A stretch of DNA of 16,827 nt. It comes from SAR116 cluster bacterium (GTDB taxonomy: Bacteria; Pseudomonadota; Alphaproteobacteria; Puniceispirillales; UBA1172). Location of the stretch: the NCBI GenBank assembly GCA_002691725.1, contig NZIT01000058.1, positions 8,065-24,891 of the forward strand. The letters run 5' to 3'. Numbering within the stretch: the stretch's first letter is position 1; each line of letters begins with the position of its first letter. Below are positions 1 to 6,879 of the stretch, piece by piece. The notes under the pieces were generated by a model, which was not told where the DNA came from, searched no databases, and saw nothing but the letters and a program-made list of their open reading frames with translations. The translations under genes and the position numbers were made by a program.

Positions 1-2
1 GT

Positions 3-149
3 TTTGGATATCCAGATCAGGATAGAGACCCGCAATCAGACGATTCTGATAAATTAGCATCTGATATGCCATCAAACATGATTGTTGAGGGCGAGGCAGA
101 ACATATTGACCCTGATGACAAACATGATAAAAATGAGCCCAATAAATAG
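3..149 (+). CDS. C-terminal tail of a truncated gene upstream of secB (possibly FxsA-like)
   Basis: An open reading frame enters from the left edge and stops with TAG at 147-149; its start lies outside the window. The 48 visible residues are very hydrophilic and acidic (many Asp, Glu, Asn and Lys) and include the segment IVEGEAEHIDPDD, so this is a tail and not a catalytic core. In many alphaproteobacteria the gene just before secB encodes the small inner-membrane protein FxsA, which ends in a hydrophilic acidic tail often carrying a 'V-I-E-G-E' like segment. That makes FxsA the best guess, but it rests on gene order and tail style only; no membrane segment is visible here. The alternative is any other protein with a disordered acidic C-terminus. 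I am confident that it is coding, and much less so about identity. Confidence 0.55.
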   Translation, partial: FGYPDQDRDPQSDDSDKLASDMPSNMIVEGEAEHIDPDDKHDKNEPNK

Positions 150-226
150 CCTGATGAATAGCAAATTAAACATGTGGTTATGACCCACTTGACCAACGGC
201 ATATATGCCATCTGAAAGGACGTATT

Positions 227-757
227 ATGACTAAAAAAAAATCATCTGACGCCGGGGAAAGTGTAACCACACCAGACCAGCAGATCACCTTTCATAGCCA
301 TTACATCAAAGATCTATCTTTTGAAAATCCCAATGCTCCGGTTATCTATGATAATCCGGCCAATGCGCCACAGGTTTCCGTCAATTTTTCTGTTACCTCA
401 AGGCCCATTGATGAAAAAGACCGCCATTATGAAGTTGTCTTGACGATTAAAGCCTCAGCGCAGCAAGATGAGCAGACCATGTTCCTTGCCGAATTGAGTT
501 ATGGCGGCGAAGTATCGATTGCAGCGGAGATGGATGAACGCGCAATCCAGCCTGTTGTAATGATTGAGGGCCCGCGCTTTCTGTTTCCATTTGCGCGCGC
601 TTTGATGAGCAATGTAACCCGTGATGGCGGATTTATGCCGCTTAATATTCAACCGATTGATTTTATCAAATTGTATCAAATGCGGATGCAGCAACAAGCT
701 GAACAGCAAGCAGCGCAAAAAGAAAATAGCAAAGCTGAGGATAAAGCTGAAGATTAA
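227..757 (+). CDS. secB: Protein-export chaperone SecB
   Basis: SecB is a cytosolic tetrameric chaperone that keeps secretory preproteins unfolded and hands them to SecA at the Sec translocon. The 176-residue product shows the family core: an N-terminal strand with F-x-SHYIKDLSFENP (about residues 22-35), the V-N-F-S-V segment, the L-A-E-L-S-Y-G-G region (about 85-92), and F-P-F-A-R with N-V-T-R-D-G-G-F (about 120-136) followed by P-L-N-I-Q-P-I-D-F. It is slightly longer than typical SecB (about 150-165 aa) because of a Gln/Ala-rich, Lys/Glu/Asp-rich tail. ATG 227 is preceded by a good AAGGA Shine-Dalgarno (216-220). The gene converges on dnaQ with only 9 nt between the stop codons. The last residues, KAEDKAED, are encoded by a short tandem repeat that continues past the stop. 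Confidence 0.96.
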   Translation: MTKKKSSDAGESVTTPDQQITFHSHYIKDLSFENPNAPVIYDNPANAPQVSVNFSVTSRPIDEKDRHYEVVLTIKASAQQDEQTMFLAELSYGGEVSIAAEMDERAIQPVVMIEGPRFLFPFARALMSNVTRDGGFMPLNIQPIDFIKLYQMRMQQQAEQQAAQKENSKAEDKAED

Positions 758-779
758 GACTGAGGATTAAGACTGATAT
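731..779. repeat. 12-13 nt tandem repeat spanning the convergent secB/dnaQ stops
   Basis: Four imperfect consecutive units are visible: AAAGCTGAGGAT (731-742), AAAGCTGAAGAT (743-754), TAAGACTGAGGAT (755-767) and TAAGACTGATAT (768-779). Units 1-2 encode the KAED repeats of SecB. Unit 3 begins with the secB stop codon. The unit 3/4 junction supplies the dnaQ stop codon on the opposite strand (767-769). This looks like local duplication by slippage at the junction of two convergent genes. Confidence 0.75.
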
Positions 780-1498
780 TTTTGCCAGATCGAAGCATTG
801 ATTGACGCGATAAATTGCTGATGCGCCGCCAGCTCATCTGCATCTTGAGGAAACTGACGCGGCGGCCGTATTTTCGATGTGTCTGCTCGTGAGGCAGGGG
901 CAGGTGCTTGATCTGGGCTCACATTTAGGTTTTGGTTTTGGTGTTTATCATTCGCATCAGATGTGATTGCACCCATCAGATCAGGCTGTTTACCGCCGAT
1001 CAACTCAATATAGACAAAAGCCAGCAAATCCGCGTCAATCAGGGCCCCGTGCAAATCACGGTCTGAATTATCAATGCCAAATTTTTTACATAAAGCGTCA
1101 AGACTAGCCTGACCGCCGGGGAATTTTTGCCGTGCCATTAACAACGTGTCAATGACGTGATCATTACTAATAGCCGGTTTTTGCAGGCGGCTTAATTCAG
1201 CATTAATAAACCCCATATCAAAGCTGGCATTGTGAATAATCAGAGTAGCTTTATCAATAAATTGAAGAAAATCATCAGCAATATCAGCAAAGCGCGGTTT
1301 ATCCTCCAGCTGATCATTGGTAATGCCATGAACTTCACTAGCCCGCGCATCAATATCGCGTTCAGGGTTAATATAAACGTGATAATGCTTGCCTGTTGGC
1401 ACATGATTAATCAGCTCAACAGCACCAATTTCAATGATACGGTGGCCAAGATCATGTTCCAGCCCGGTGGTTTCTGTATCAAGAACAATCTCACGCAT
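767..1498 (-). CDS. dnaQ: DNA polymerase III epsilon subunit (3'-5' proofreading exonuclease)
   Basis: DnaQ is the proofreading subunit of the replicative polymerase core. All three exonuclease motifs are present in 243 residues: Exo [10 protein letters not shown] (residues 6-14, catalytic D-x-E), Exo [16 protein letters not shown] (about 109-122), and Exo [17 protein letters not shown] (about 149-162, His and Asp). Just after the nuclease domain, GGKQPDLMG resembles the position and pattern of the beta-clamp binding motif in E. coli epsilon. A flexible Asn/Asp/Pro/Ala-rich linker follows, then a C-terminal segment with [11 protein letters not shown] and a late Trp, the part that contacts the DnaE polymerase in the E. 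coli protein. It is the last gene of the ppsR-maf-coaE-dnaQ operon; its ATG lies inside coaE (8 nt overlap), suggesting translational coupling. Confidence 0.95.
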   Translation of the reverse strand: MREIVLDTETTGLEHDLGHRIIEIGAVELINHVPTGKHYHVYINPERDIDARASEVHGITNDQLEDKPRFADIADDFLQFIDKATLIIHNASFDMGFINAELSRLQKPAISNDHVIDTLLMARQKFPGGQASLDALCKKFGIDNSDRDLHGALIDADLLAFVYIELIGGKQPDLMGAITSDANDKHQNQNLNVSPDQAPAPASRADTSKIRPPRQFPQDADELAAHQQFIASINASIWQKYQS

Positions 1499-2099
1499 TT
1501 GATGCCCCCCTCAAGCGAATATCAGCCAGCATCTGATCAATATACCAGCCTGTCACAGTTTTACCATATCCTGTTGGGATAACATAATCGGCGTGTTGGC
1601 GTTTCATCGCATCAGGGGTCTGCGCCTTAAGAATATTATTCAGTTTTTCTTCAGACATGCCATCACGCTGCATCGCTCGCGTTTTGTGAACCCATAAGGG
1701 CGCTGATACGACCGCCACATAATCACAGAAATCCTGCGAGCGAGTTTCATATAATAGAGGGATATCAAAAACAATAATAGGAGGGTTGTCGTCATCTAAA
1801 TAATCTGCCCAGGCTTCTCTGTCATGGCGAACAAGCGGGTGGATAATCGCTTCTAGCCTGGCGCGTTTTTCAGGTTGCTGAAATACCTCATCAGCAATGA
1901 CTTTTCGATTAATTCCGTCATTGCCATCATCAGCATTAGGAAACAGAGCAAGAACAGCGGCAACCGCTTCACCGCCATTTGACATCAAGCGATGAACAAC
2001 CGCATCGGAATCATGCACAGGAACCCCACGGCCGCGAAGCATATTAGCGGCGGTTGTTTTCCCCATAGCAATTGAGCCTGTTAACCCTAAGCGGATCAT
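1491..2099 (-). CDS. coaE: Dephospho-CoA kinase
   Basis: CoaE phosphorylates the 3'-hydroxyl of dephospho-CoA with ATP, the last step of coenzyme A synthesis. The 202-residue protein has the P-loop [12 protein letters not shown] (residues 5-16), the D-x-D pair in HDSD (29-32), the lid/substrate region [12 protein letters not shown], and [10 protein letters not shown]. An upstream in-frame start at 2144 would add 15 residues (MFSVFAPIWDGGQNI) not seen in the family. I chose ATG 2099 because it puts the P-loop at the normal position and overlaps the maf stop as ATGA (2099-2096), a standard coupling arrangement. The 3' end overlaps dnaQ by 8 nt. Confidence 0.94.
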   Translation of the reverse strand: MIRLGLTGSIAMGKTTAANMLRGRGVPVHDSDAVVHRLMSNGGEAVAAVLALFPNADDGNDGINRKVIADEVFQQPEKRARLEAIIHPLVRHDREAWADYLDDDNPPIIVFDIPLLYETRSQDFCDYVAVVSAPLWVHKTRAMQRDGMSEEKLNNILKAQTPDAMKRQHADYVIPTGYGKTVTGWYIDQMLADIRLRGASNA

Positions 2100-2740
2100 G
2101 ATGTTCTGGCCTCCATCCCAAATTGGCGCAAATACGCTAAACATTCCAGCAGTGGAAAGCCTAGTATAGTGTAGGAACAGCCCTCCATCTTGCTAATAAT
2201 ATGCGCTCCAAGCTTTTCTATCATATAAACGCCGGGGGTTAGCATCGCTTCATCAGCCATGGCAGCAAGGTAGCTGTCGATATCATGGTCACTTAGCTCA
2301 CGGAGAGTGATTTTAGGGGATTTAACCAAATGCCAGAGCCGTTGATTAGCCAAGATGATGACACCAGCTGTCACCAATTCATGAGTTTTGCCAGCAAGCG
2401 CGTTAAGTCGTGTTTTCGCCTCAACCAAGGTCGCCGGTTTGCCATAAATAACCCCCTCACAGACCAGCAGTTGATCAGATGCAATGATCAATGCTGACGG
2501 ATGCTGAGCAGAGATTTTCATGGCTTTTGCTTCTGCCAGCATAGAGGCAGTATCAGCAGGAGAGATATTTTCATGAGCCGCCGCCGCGCGCAGAGCATCT
2601 TCGTCAAGATTAGCAGCAATAGCGTTATGAAGGATACCAGCATTTTCAAACATACGGCGCCGCGCCATGCTTTCTGTTGCCAGGATAATCGGAGTTTGAG
2701 GAAGTTGCCATTTAGGTTTTGTGCTATCCATGCTTGGCAT
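2096..2740 (-). CDS. maf: Maf-family nucleotide pyrophosphatase (YceF-like)
   Basis: Maf proteins hydrolyse non-canonical or modified nucleoside triphosphates to monophosphates plus pyrophosphate (house-cleaning). The 214-residue product has the family N-terminal motif as ILATESMARRRMFENAG (19-35), the catalytic SDQ (88-90) in place of the usual A/S-D-T/Q, and I-Y-G-K-P (98-102). The SDQ plus L-x-C-x-G version resembles the YceF (m7GTP pyrophosphatase) subgroup more than the YhdE dTTP/UTP subgroup; that subgroup call is inference. ATG 2740 shares one base with the ppsR stop (TAATG), and the stop overlaps coaE by 4 nt, so the gene sits inside a tightly coupled operon. An internal Met4 is an alternative start. 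Confidence 0.92.
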   Translation of the reverse strand: MPSMDSTKPKWQLPQTPIILATESMARRRMFENAGILHNAIAANLDEDALRAAAAHENISPADTASMLAEAKAMKISAQHPSALIIASDQLLVCEGVIYGKPATLVEAKTRLNALAGKTHELVTAGVIILANQRLWHLVKSPKITLRELSDHDIDSYLAAMADEAMLTPGVYMIEKLGAHIISKMEGCSYTILGFPLLECLAYLRQFGMEARTS

Positions 2741-3567
2741 TATGTTTTTTCCTCAATCCATTGCGTATAGATATTGATAATCTCGGCGGCAGTTTCTTCA
2801 ATCGATTTTCGCGACACATCTATGATCGGCCAGCCTTGCTCTTTGAATAATTTGATGGCCTGGTTCAATTCATCATTAATTTTCCTAATATCCGCATATT
2901 CCATATTTTCTTCAGCATTCATGCTTTCTAGCCGATTACGTCTGATCTGGGATAACCGTCTGGCCTCATTAATTAAGCCAACAACCAACACATCTTTATT
3001 TTTCATCAACTCAATAGGCGGGGTAATCCCTGGAACCAGTGGGTAATTAGCAACTTTATATCCTCTATTTGCTAAATAGATCGAGGTCGGTGTTTTTGAA
3101 CTTCGCGATACACCAACCAGCAGAATATCAGCGTTATGAACAGATGACATCGCCTGACCATCATCATGATGAACGGCAAATTCCAAGGCTTCCATGCGAT
3201 TAAAATATGCTTCATCCATTTTGTGCTGGGCACCGACTCGTGCGGTCGCTGTTTTGCCCAGAACTTGTGAAAGCGTCCGAACCGCAGGATCAAGTATACT
3301 CAGATAGGGGGTTTGCTGTTGCTGGCAGAATTGCTCTATGGCAGCGCGGATATCTGGATCAGACATACTGTAAAAGACGACACCGCCATGGTCGGAAATT
3401 TCCTTTTTTATGACATCAAGATGATCCATTGTCCGCACCAATGTCCAGACATGTTCTATGGCTTTGGTCGCAGCAAATTTGCCCAAGGCAGCGCGCGCCA
3501 AGAGATGTATTGTCTCACCCGTTGCGTCAGAAATGAGATGGATGTGTATGGTCTGTTTTGCATTCAT
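2740..3567 (-). CDS. ppsR: Bifunctional kinase-pyrophosphorylase regulatory protein (DUF299/PpsR)
   Basis: This family reversibly phosphorylates and dephosphorylates PEP synthase or pyruvate phosphate dikinase, switching gluconeogenic PEP formation. The 275 residues begin with the family signature H-L-I-S-D-A-T-G-E-T (10-19). They carry the P-loop-like G-V-S-R-S-S-K-T-P-T-S (152-162) preceded by D-I-L-L-V, and the family A-N-R-G-Y-K-V-A-N-Y-P-L-V-P-G (166-180). The family is the RP001 neighbour of the origin in Rickettsia and is widely linked to hemE across alphaproteobacteria. It is the first gene of the minus-strand operon and reads away from the AT-rich gap. I see no strong Shine-Dalgarno before ATG 3567. 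The target enzyme (PpsA or PpdK) is not encoded in this window. Confidence 0.93.
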   Translation of the reverse strand: MNAKQTIHIHLISDATGETIHLLARAALGKFAATKAIEHVWTLVRTMDHLDVIKKEISDHGGVVFYSMSDPDIRAAIEQFCQQQQTPYLSILDPAVRTLSQVLGKTATARVGAQHKMDEAYFNRMEALEFAVHHDDGQAMSSVHNADILLVGVSRSSKTPTSIYLANRGYKVANYPLVPGITPPIELMKNKDVLVVGLINEARRLSQIRRNRLESMNAEENMEYADIRKINDELNQAIKLFKEQGWPIIDVSRKSIEETAAEIINIYTQWIEEKT

Positions 3568-3640
3568 TGCTTAGCATCACTATAGCGTTAATCTCACCAT
3601 TAATATAAAAATGGGCGTATATAGCAACGTCTAAATGTGG

Positions 3641-3649
3641 TTATCCAAA
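3641..3649 (+). promoter_or_regulatory. DnaA box, one mismatch
   Basis: TTATCCAAA differs from the consensus TTATCCACA at one base (position 8). It lies 13 nt before the perfect box at 3663 in the opposite orientation, giving an inverted pair in the putative oriC. Confidence 0.55.
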
Positions 3650-3662
3650 AGCCATAACAACT

Positions 3663-3671
3663 TGTGGATAA
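3663..3671 (-). promoter_or_regulatory. Perfect DnaA box
   Basis: TGTGGATAA on the plus strand is TTATCCACA on the minus strand, an exact match to the high-affinity DnaA binding site, inside the ppsR-hemE gap. Confidence 0.8.
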
Positions 3672-3730
3672 CAATAGGATAAATCAATTTGCCGCTGATA
3701 ATGATAAAGTTAGCGATGTTATGCTGTTAT

Positions 3731-3739
3731 TTTTCCACA
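3731..3739 (+). promoter_or_regulatory. DnaA box, one mismatch
   Basis: TTTTCCACA matches TTATCCACA at 8 of 9 positions. It is at the left edge of the most AT-rich part of the gap (about 3755-3835), a position suited to assisting duplex unwinding. Confidence 0.55.
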
Positions 3740-3849
3740 GAGATGTTAAGCCGTGTATAAAACTTTATTACTGTTTATGAAAACCTGAATAACTATCATT
3801 TTATATGTTATTACATGCATTTAGATAATTCTCTTAACTGGAAAACATC

Positions 3850-3858
3850 TGTGGATAA
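3850..3858 (-). promoter_or_regulatory. Perfect DnaA box
   Basis: TGTGGATAA on the plus strand is an exact DnaA box on the minus strand, at the hemE-proximal side of the AT-rich segment. Confidence 0.8.
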
Positions 3859-3948
3859 TCTGTTAATATGTTGGAAATCCAGTTTTACAGCCGACAACAA
3901 CATCAACCTCCTTTATATATTTATATATATACTTATATTGGTAGTATT

Positions 3949-4974
3949 ATGAAAATACGCGATACGATCAATGGTCATATATCCCCATTACCGCCAATAT
4001 GGTTTATGCGACAAGCAGGTCGCTATTTGCCTGAATATAAAGCATTGCGTGAGACAACATCAGATTTTATCAGCTATTGCCTTGATAGTGAAAAAGCGTC
4101 TGAGGCAACGCTACAACCGATAAACCGGTTTGATTTTGACGCAGCGATTATATTTTCAGACATATTAATGATCCCATGGGCAATGAATAGAGGCGTTCAT
4201 TTCATCACTGGCGAGGGGCCTAAACTGACCCCATTAGAGCATCCATCTGATCTGGTTGTGCCTAATAATGCTGATTTAATGAAAAAACTTCAGCCAGTCT
4301 GTGACGCAATTACCAAAACACGGGCTAATCTGTCTGATGATAAAGCCTTGATTGGGTTTTGTGGGGCGCCATGGACAGTCGCAACCTATATGCTTGAGGG
4401 TGGTTCAAGCCGCGATTTTGCTATATCGAGGAAATGGCTTTGGCAAGAGCCTGAGGCATGTGATCAGCTTATGCAGCATCTGGTCACGGCATCAATCGAA
4501 TTACTGACAGGTAAAGCCAGGGCAGGCGCCGATATATTGATGATTTTTGACAGCTGGGCAGGCGTAGTGCCATCAACTCTGCGGCATCGCTATCTTATTG
4601 ATCCTGTGGCAAATATTATAAGCGGGCTTCGTGCTCGCGGTATAAGCCTGCCTGTCATAGCCTTTCCAAAAGGATTATCTGGCGGATTTGATACTTATGT
4701 CCACGCTACTGGCTGTGATGTTTTAGCTATTGATCATACGGTTGATCCATTTTGGCTTGATGCTCATTTACCAAAAAATGTTATTGTTCAGGGCAATCTT
4801 GACCCGCTTTCAGTTGAAACTGGCGGGCAATCTATGGCTGAGGCGGCGGATCAGATCATCATGGCGTTTCGGAAAAGGCCGCATATTTTTAATCTTGGGC
4901 ATGGTATAGGTCAGTTTACGCCAATCAAACATGTTGAAGAATTGCTCCGGCATCTTCGTCAAACCTATCAATAA
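3949..4974 (+). CDS. hemE: Uroporphyrinogen decarboxylase
   Basis: HemE removes the four acetate carboxyls of uroporphyrinogen III to give coproporphyrinogen III in haem synthesis. The 341-residue protein shows RQAGRYLPEY (21-30), F-S-D-I-L-M-I-P (Asp71), G-F-C-G-A-P-W-T-V-A-T-Y-M-L-E-G (Tyr147), D-S-W-A-G (Ser202) and N-L-G-H-G-I (His318). These correspond to the substrate-binding Asp, Tyr, Ser and His of the family. An in-frame ATG at 3868 would add 27 Tyr/Ile/Gln-rich residues read from origin DNA. I prefer ATG 3949 because family members start only shortly before the P-P-I-W-F-M-R-Q-A-G-R block. No clear Shine-Dalgarno precedes 3949. hemJ follows 26 nt later, so two haem-pathway genes are probably co-transcribed. 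Confidence 0.96.
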   Translation: MKIRDTINGHISPLPPIWFMRQAGRYLPEYKALRETTSDFISYCLDSEKASEATLQPINRFDFDAAIIFSDILMIPWAMNRGVHFITGEGPKLTPLEHPSDLVVPNNADLMKKLQPVCDAITKTRANLSDDKALIGFCGAPWTVATYMLEGGSSRDFAISRKWLWQEPEACDQLMQHLVTASIELLTGKARAGADILMIFDSWAGVVPSTLRHRYLIDPVANIISGLRARGISLPVIAFPKGLSGGFDTYVHATGCDVLAIDHTVDPFWLDAHLPKNVIVQGNLDPLSVETGGQSMAEAADQIIMAFRKRPHIFNLGHGIGQFTPIKHVEELLRHLRQTYQ

Positions 4975-5000
4975 ATATTTTAAAAAGGGACATCTCTCTT

Positions 5001-5429
5001 ATGTTATATCTTTGGGTGAAAGCGTTACATATCCTTGCCATTATCTCTTGGATGGCAGGTTTACTTTATCTGCCGCGGCTTTATGTCTATCACGCCATGG
5101 TTGAACGCGGCTCAGCGCGTGATTTAACCTTTCAATTAATGGAAAGACGGCTTTTGAAAGCAATTATGAACCCGGCCATGATCGCCAGTTTCATTTTTGG
5201 CTTTTGGATGGTGCTAATTGATCCAGGGCTATTATCACAAGGCTGGTTTCATGTGAAGCTTGGCATGGTTTTTCTGATGGCAGGTGTGCATGGCAAGTTT
5301 GCTGTTATGCGGAAGGCCTTTGAGCAAGGCCGGGCTGATAATAGCGACAAATATTACCGTATTTGGAACGAAGTTCCGACTGTCCTCATGATCATCATTG
5401 TTATCATGGCTGTTGTTCAGCCCTTTTAA
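5001..5429 (+). CDS. hemJ: Protoporphyrinogen IX oxidase HemJ
   Basis: HemJ (formerly UPF0093) is a small inner-membrane haem protein that oxidises protoporphyrinogen IX to protoporphyrin IX in bacteria lacking HemG and HemY. The 142 residues contain about four hydrophobic helices (roughly 5-25, 56-74, 84-102, 122-141). Conserved features are His10 in K-A-L-H-I-L-A-I-I-S-W-M-A-G-L-L-Y-L-P-R, the M-E-R-R-L-L-K-A-I-M-N-P-A-M block (47-60), and H-V-K-L (84-87). R-I-W-N-E-V-P-T lies just before the last helix. An AAAAGGGA stretch (about 4982-4989) is a somewhat distant ribosome site. It sits between hemE and rho, a neighbourhood seen in other alphaproteobacteria, and its pathway neighbour hemE supports the assignment. 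Confidence 0.93.
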   Translation: MLYLWVKALHILAIISWMAGLLYLPRLYVYHAMVERGSARDLTFQLMERRLLKAIMNPAMIASFIFGFWMVLIDPGLLSQGWFHVKLGMVFLMAGVHGKFAVMRKAFEQGRADNSDKYYRIWNEVPTVLMIIIVIMAVVQPF

Positions 5430-5438
5430 TATGTTTTG

Positions 5439-5467
5439 TTGACTTTTCCTTCAAAAACAGGTTAAAT
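5439..5467 (+). promoter_or_regulatory. Candidate sigma-70 promoter of rho
   Basis: TTGACT (5439-5444, 5 of 6 to the -35 consensus) and TTAAAT (5462-5467, 4 of 6 to -10) are separated by 17 nt, placing a start site near 5474 and a leader of about 44 nt before the rho ATG. The position between hemJ and rho fits independent rho transcription. Confidence 0.45.
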
Positions 5468-5490
5468 ACACCTAACTTTCCTTTTATAAA

Positions 5491-5510
5491 AAAAAACATA
5501 CTTGTTTTTT
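5491..5510 (+). promoter_or_regulatory. AT-only hairpin in the rho leader, next to the start codon
   Basis: AAAAAACA (5491-5498) is perfectly complementary to TGTTTTTT (5503-5510), with a TACT loop. The ATG follows 7 nt later (CCCTCAT), with no Shine-Dalgarno visible. The shape (A-run, loop, U-run) resembles a weak terminator or translation-blocking stem. Function is not demonstrated. Confidence 0.4.
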
Positions 5511-5517
5511 CCCTCAT

Positions 5518-6777
5518 ATGAATCTTCAAGACCTCAAGAAAAAAACACCTGCCGAACTCCTGTCCTATGCGGAAGAGCTAGAGATAGAAAACGCCTCTAC
5601 GCTTCGTAAGCAGGATATGATGTTCGCTATTCTCAAGCAACTGGCTGAGGATGATGTGCCGATCTATGGCGGCGGCGTCCTGGAAGTGCTTGCTGATGGG
5701 TTTGGCTTCCTGCGCTCACCCGAATCGAATTATCTGCCTGGCCCTGATGATATTTATGTCTCACCAAGCCAGATAAAACGGTTTTCTCTGCGTACGGGTG
5801 ATACCGTTGATGGCCAAATTAGAGCTCCTCAAGAAGGCGAGCGTTATTTTGCCTTACTGAAGGTGGAACAGGTTAATTTTGAGGATCCATCTGCTGTTCG
5901 TCACCGCATCAATTTTGACAATCTGACGCCACTTTATCCGCAAGAAAAGCTTACCTTCGAGTTGCCGTTCAGCCCTGATAACAAAGACTATACGCCGCGC
6001 GTTATTGATCTTGTCTCACCAATGGGCAAAGGCCAGCGTGGGCTGATTGTGGCACCGCCGCGCACTGGTAAGACGATGATGCTGCAATCCATTGCGCATG
6101 CTATATCATCAAACCACCCGGAAGTGTATTTGATTGTATTGCTAATCGATGAACGTCCAGAAGAAGTGACTGATATGCAGCGCTCGGTTAATGGTGAAGT
6201 CATTTCTTCAACATTTGATGAACCCGCGGCACGCCATGTTCAAGTCACTGATATGGTTATAGAAAAAGCCAAGCGTTTGGTTGAACATAAGCGTGATGTT
6301 GTTATCTTGCTCGATAGTATAACGCGCTTGGCTCGCGCCTATAATACCGTTGTTCCTTCATCGGGAAAGGTCTTAACGGGCGGTGTTGATGCCAATGCCC
6401 TGCAACGGCCAAAACGCTTCTTCGGGGCGGCTAGAAACATCGAGGAAGGCGGATCACTAACAATTATTGCGACGGCGCTGATTGAAACTGGTAGCCGTAT
6501 GGATGAAGTGATCTTTGAAGAGTTCAAAGGCACAGGCAATTCTGAGGTTATCCTTGACCGTAAAATATCTGATAAGCGGATCTTCCCTGCGATTGACATT
6601 ACCCGTTCTGGTACACGCAAGGAAGAGCTGTTGATTGATAAAGATACTCTATCCAAAATGTGGATATTGCGCCGGATATTGATGCCTATGGGTCAGGTCG
6701 ATGGAATGGAGTTCCTTGTTGATAAGCTCAAACAAACAAAGAGCAACGAAGACTTCTTCCAGTCCATGAACCAATAA
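5518..6777 (+). CDS. rho: Transcription termination factor Rho
   Basis: Rho is a hexameric RNA helicase-translocase that terminates transcription at rut sites. The 419-residue length is the usual compact form with no N-terminal insertion. Domains in order: N-terminal helical segment with [10 protein letters not shown] (6-15) and [11 protein letters not shown]; cold-shock-like RNA-binding domain G-F-G-F-L-R-S-P to [10 protein letters not shown] (61-86); P-loop APPRTGKT (179-186); Walker B VVILLDS (261-267); Q-loop region G-K-V-L-T-G-G-V-D (283-291); R-loop region [18 protein letters not shown] (324-341). ATG 5518 matches the family N-terminus although no Shine-Dalgarno is visible; a 20-nt AT hairpin lies just upstream. 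It faces the convergent ogt-like gene. Confidence 0.98.
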   Translation: MNLQDLKKKTPAELLSYAEELEIENASTLRKQDMMFAILKQLAEDDVPIYGGGVLEVLADGFGFLRSPESNYLPGPDDIYVSPSQIKRFSLRTGDTVDGQIRAPQEGERYFALLKVEQVNFEDPSAVRHRINFDNLTPLYPQEKLTFELPFSPDNKDYTPRVIDLVSPMGKGQRGLIVAPPRTGKTMMLQSIAHAISSNHPEVYLIVLLIDERPEEVTDMQRSVNGEVISSTFDEPAARHVQVTDMVIEKAKRLVEHKRDVVILLDSITRLARAYNTVVPSSGKVLTGGVDANALQRPKRFFGAARNIEEGGSLTIIATALIETGSRMDEVIFEEFKGTGNSEVILDRKISDKRIFPAIDITRSGTRKEELLIDKDTLSKMWILRRILMPMGQVDGMEFLVDKLKQTKSNEDFFQSMNQ

Positions 6778-6857
6778 ATGCCATCAACAAGTGGCACCAG
6801 TAAATAGCACCAGTAGATTTCATCAATAAACCTTACCAATAAACACCATCAATATGT
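6769..6857. repeat. Degenerate 12-13 nt repeats after the rho stop
   Basis: From the end of rho onward the sequence keeps returning to a CCA/TCA-(A/G)TAAA-like core: ACCAATAAATG, ACCAGTAAATAG, ACCAGTAGATTT, ATCAATAAACC, ACCAATAAACACC, ATCAATATG. The first unit contains the rho stop codon itself. The copies are imperfect and in-frame stops are frequent. No GC-rich hairpin with a T-run is visible here, so no intrinsic terminator for rho or the convergent ogt is called. Confidence 0.5.
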
Positions 6858-6879
6858 TTGAACAGCAGCCGTTATTATA

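Larger units (their letters stand above)
3568..3948. other. oriC: Putative chromosomal replication origin (oriC)
   Basis: A gene-free, AT-rich gap of 381 nt lies between divergent ppsR and hemE, the position of oriC in Caulobacter and Rickettsia. It holds two perfect DnaA boxes on the minus strand (TGTGGATAA at 3663-3671 and 3850-3858) and two one-mismatch boxes on the plus strand (TTATCCAAA 3641-3649, TTTTCCACA 3731-3739). Candidate unwinding DNA lies at about 3755-3835 and in the TA-rich run 3911-3937. I see no GANTC or GATC site inside, and no exact CtrA box (TTAA-N7-TTAA). The box sequence and gene context are seen; origin function is inferred. Confidence 0.8.

Noticed and set aside
1232-1582. 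116-codon plus-strand frame across dnaQ/coaE
   Set aside because: It is antisense to two firmly identified genes, and there is no recognisable domain.
2100-2144. 15-residue N-terminal extension of coaE
   Set aside because: The P-loop normally starts a few residues from the N-terminus, and ATG 2099 overlaps the maf stop as ATGA.
3588-3603. TTAA-N8-TTAA in the oriC gap as a CtrA binding site
   Set aside because: CtrA needs TTAA-N7-TTAA; the spacer here is 8, so it is at most a near match in an AT-rich region.
6339-6656. 105-codon open frame antisense to rho
   Set aside because: It covers the most conserved part of rho in the opposite strand and is best explained as a by-product of rho codon usage.
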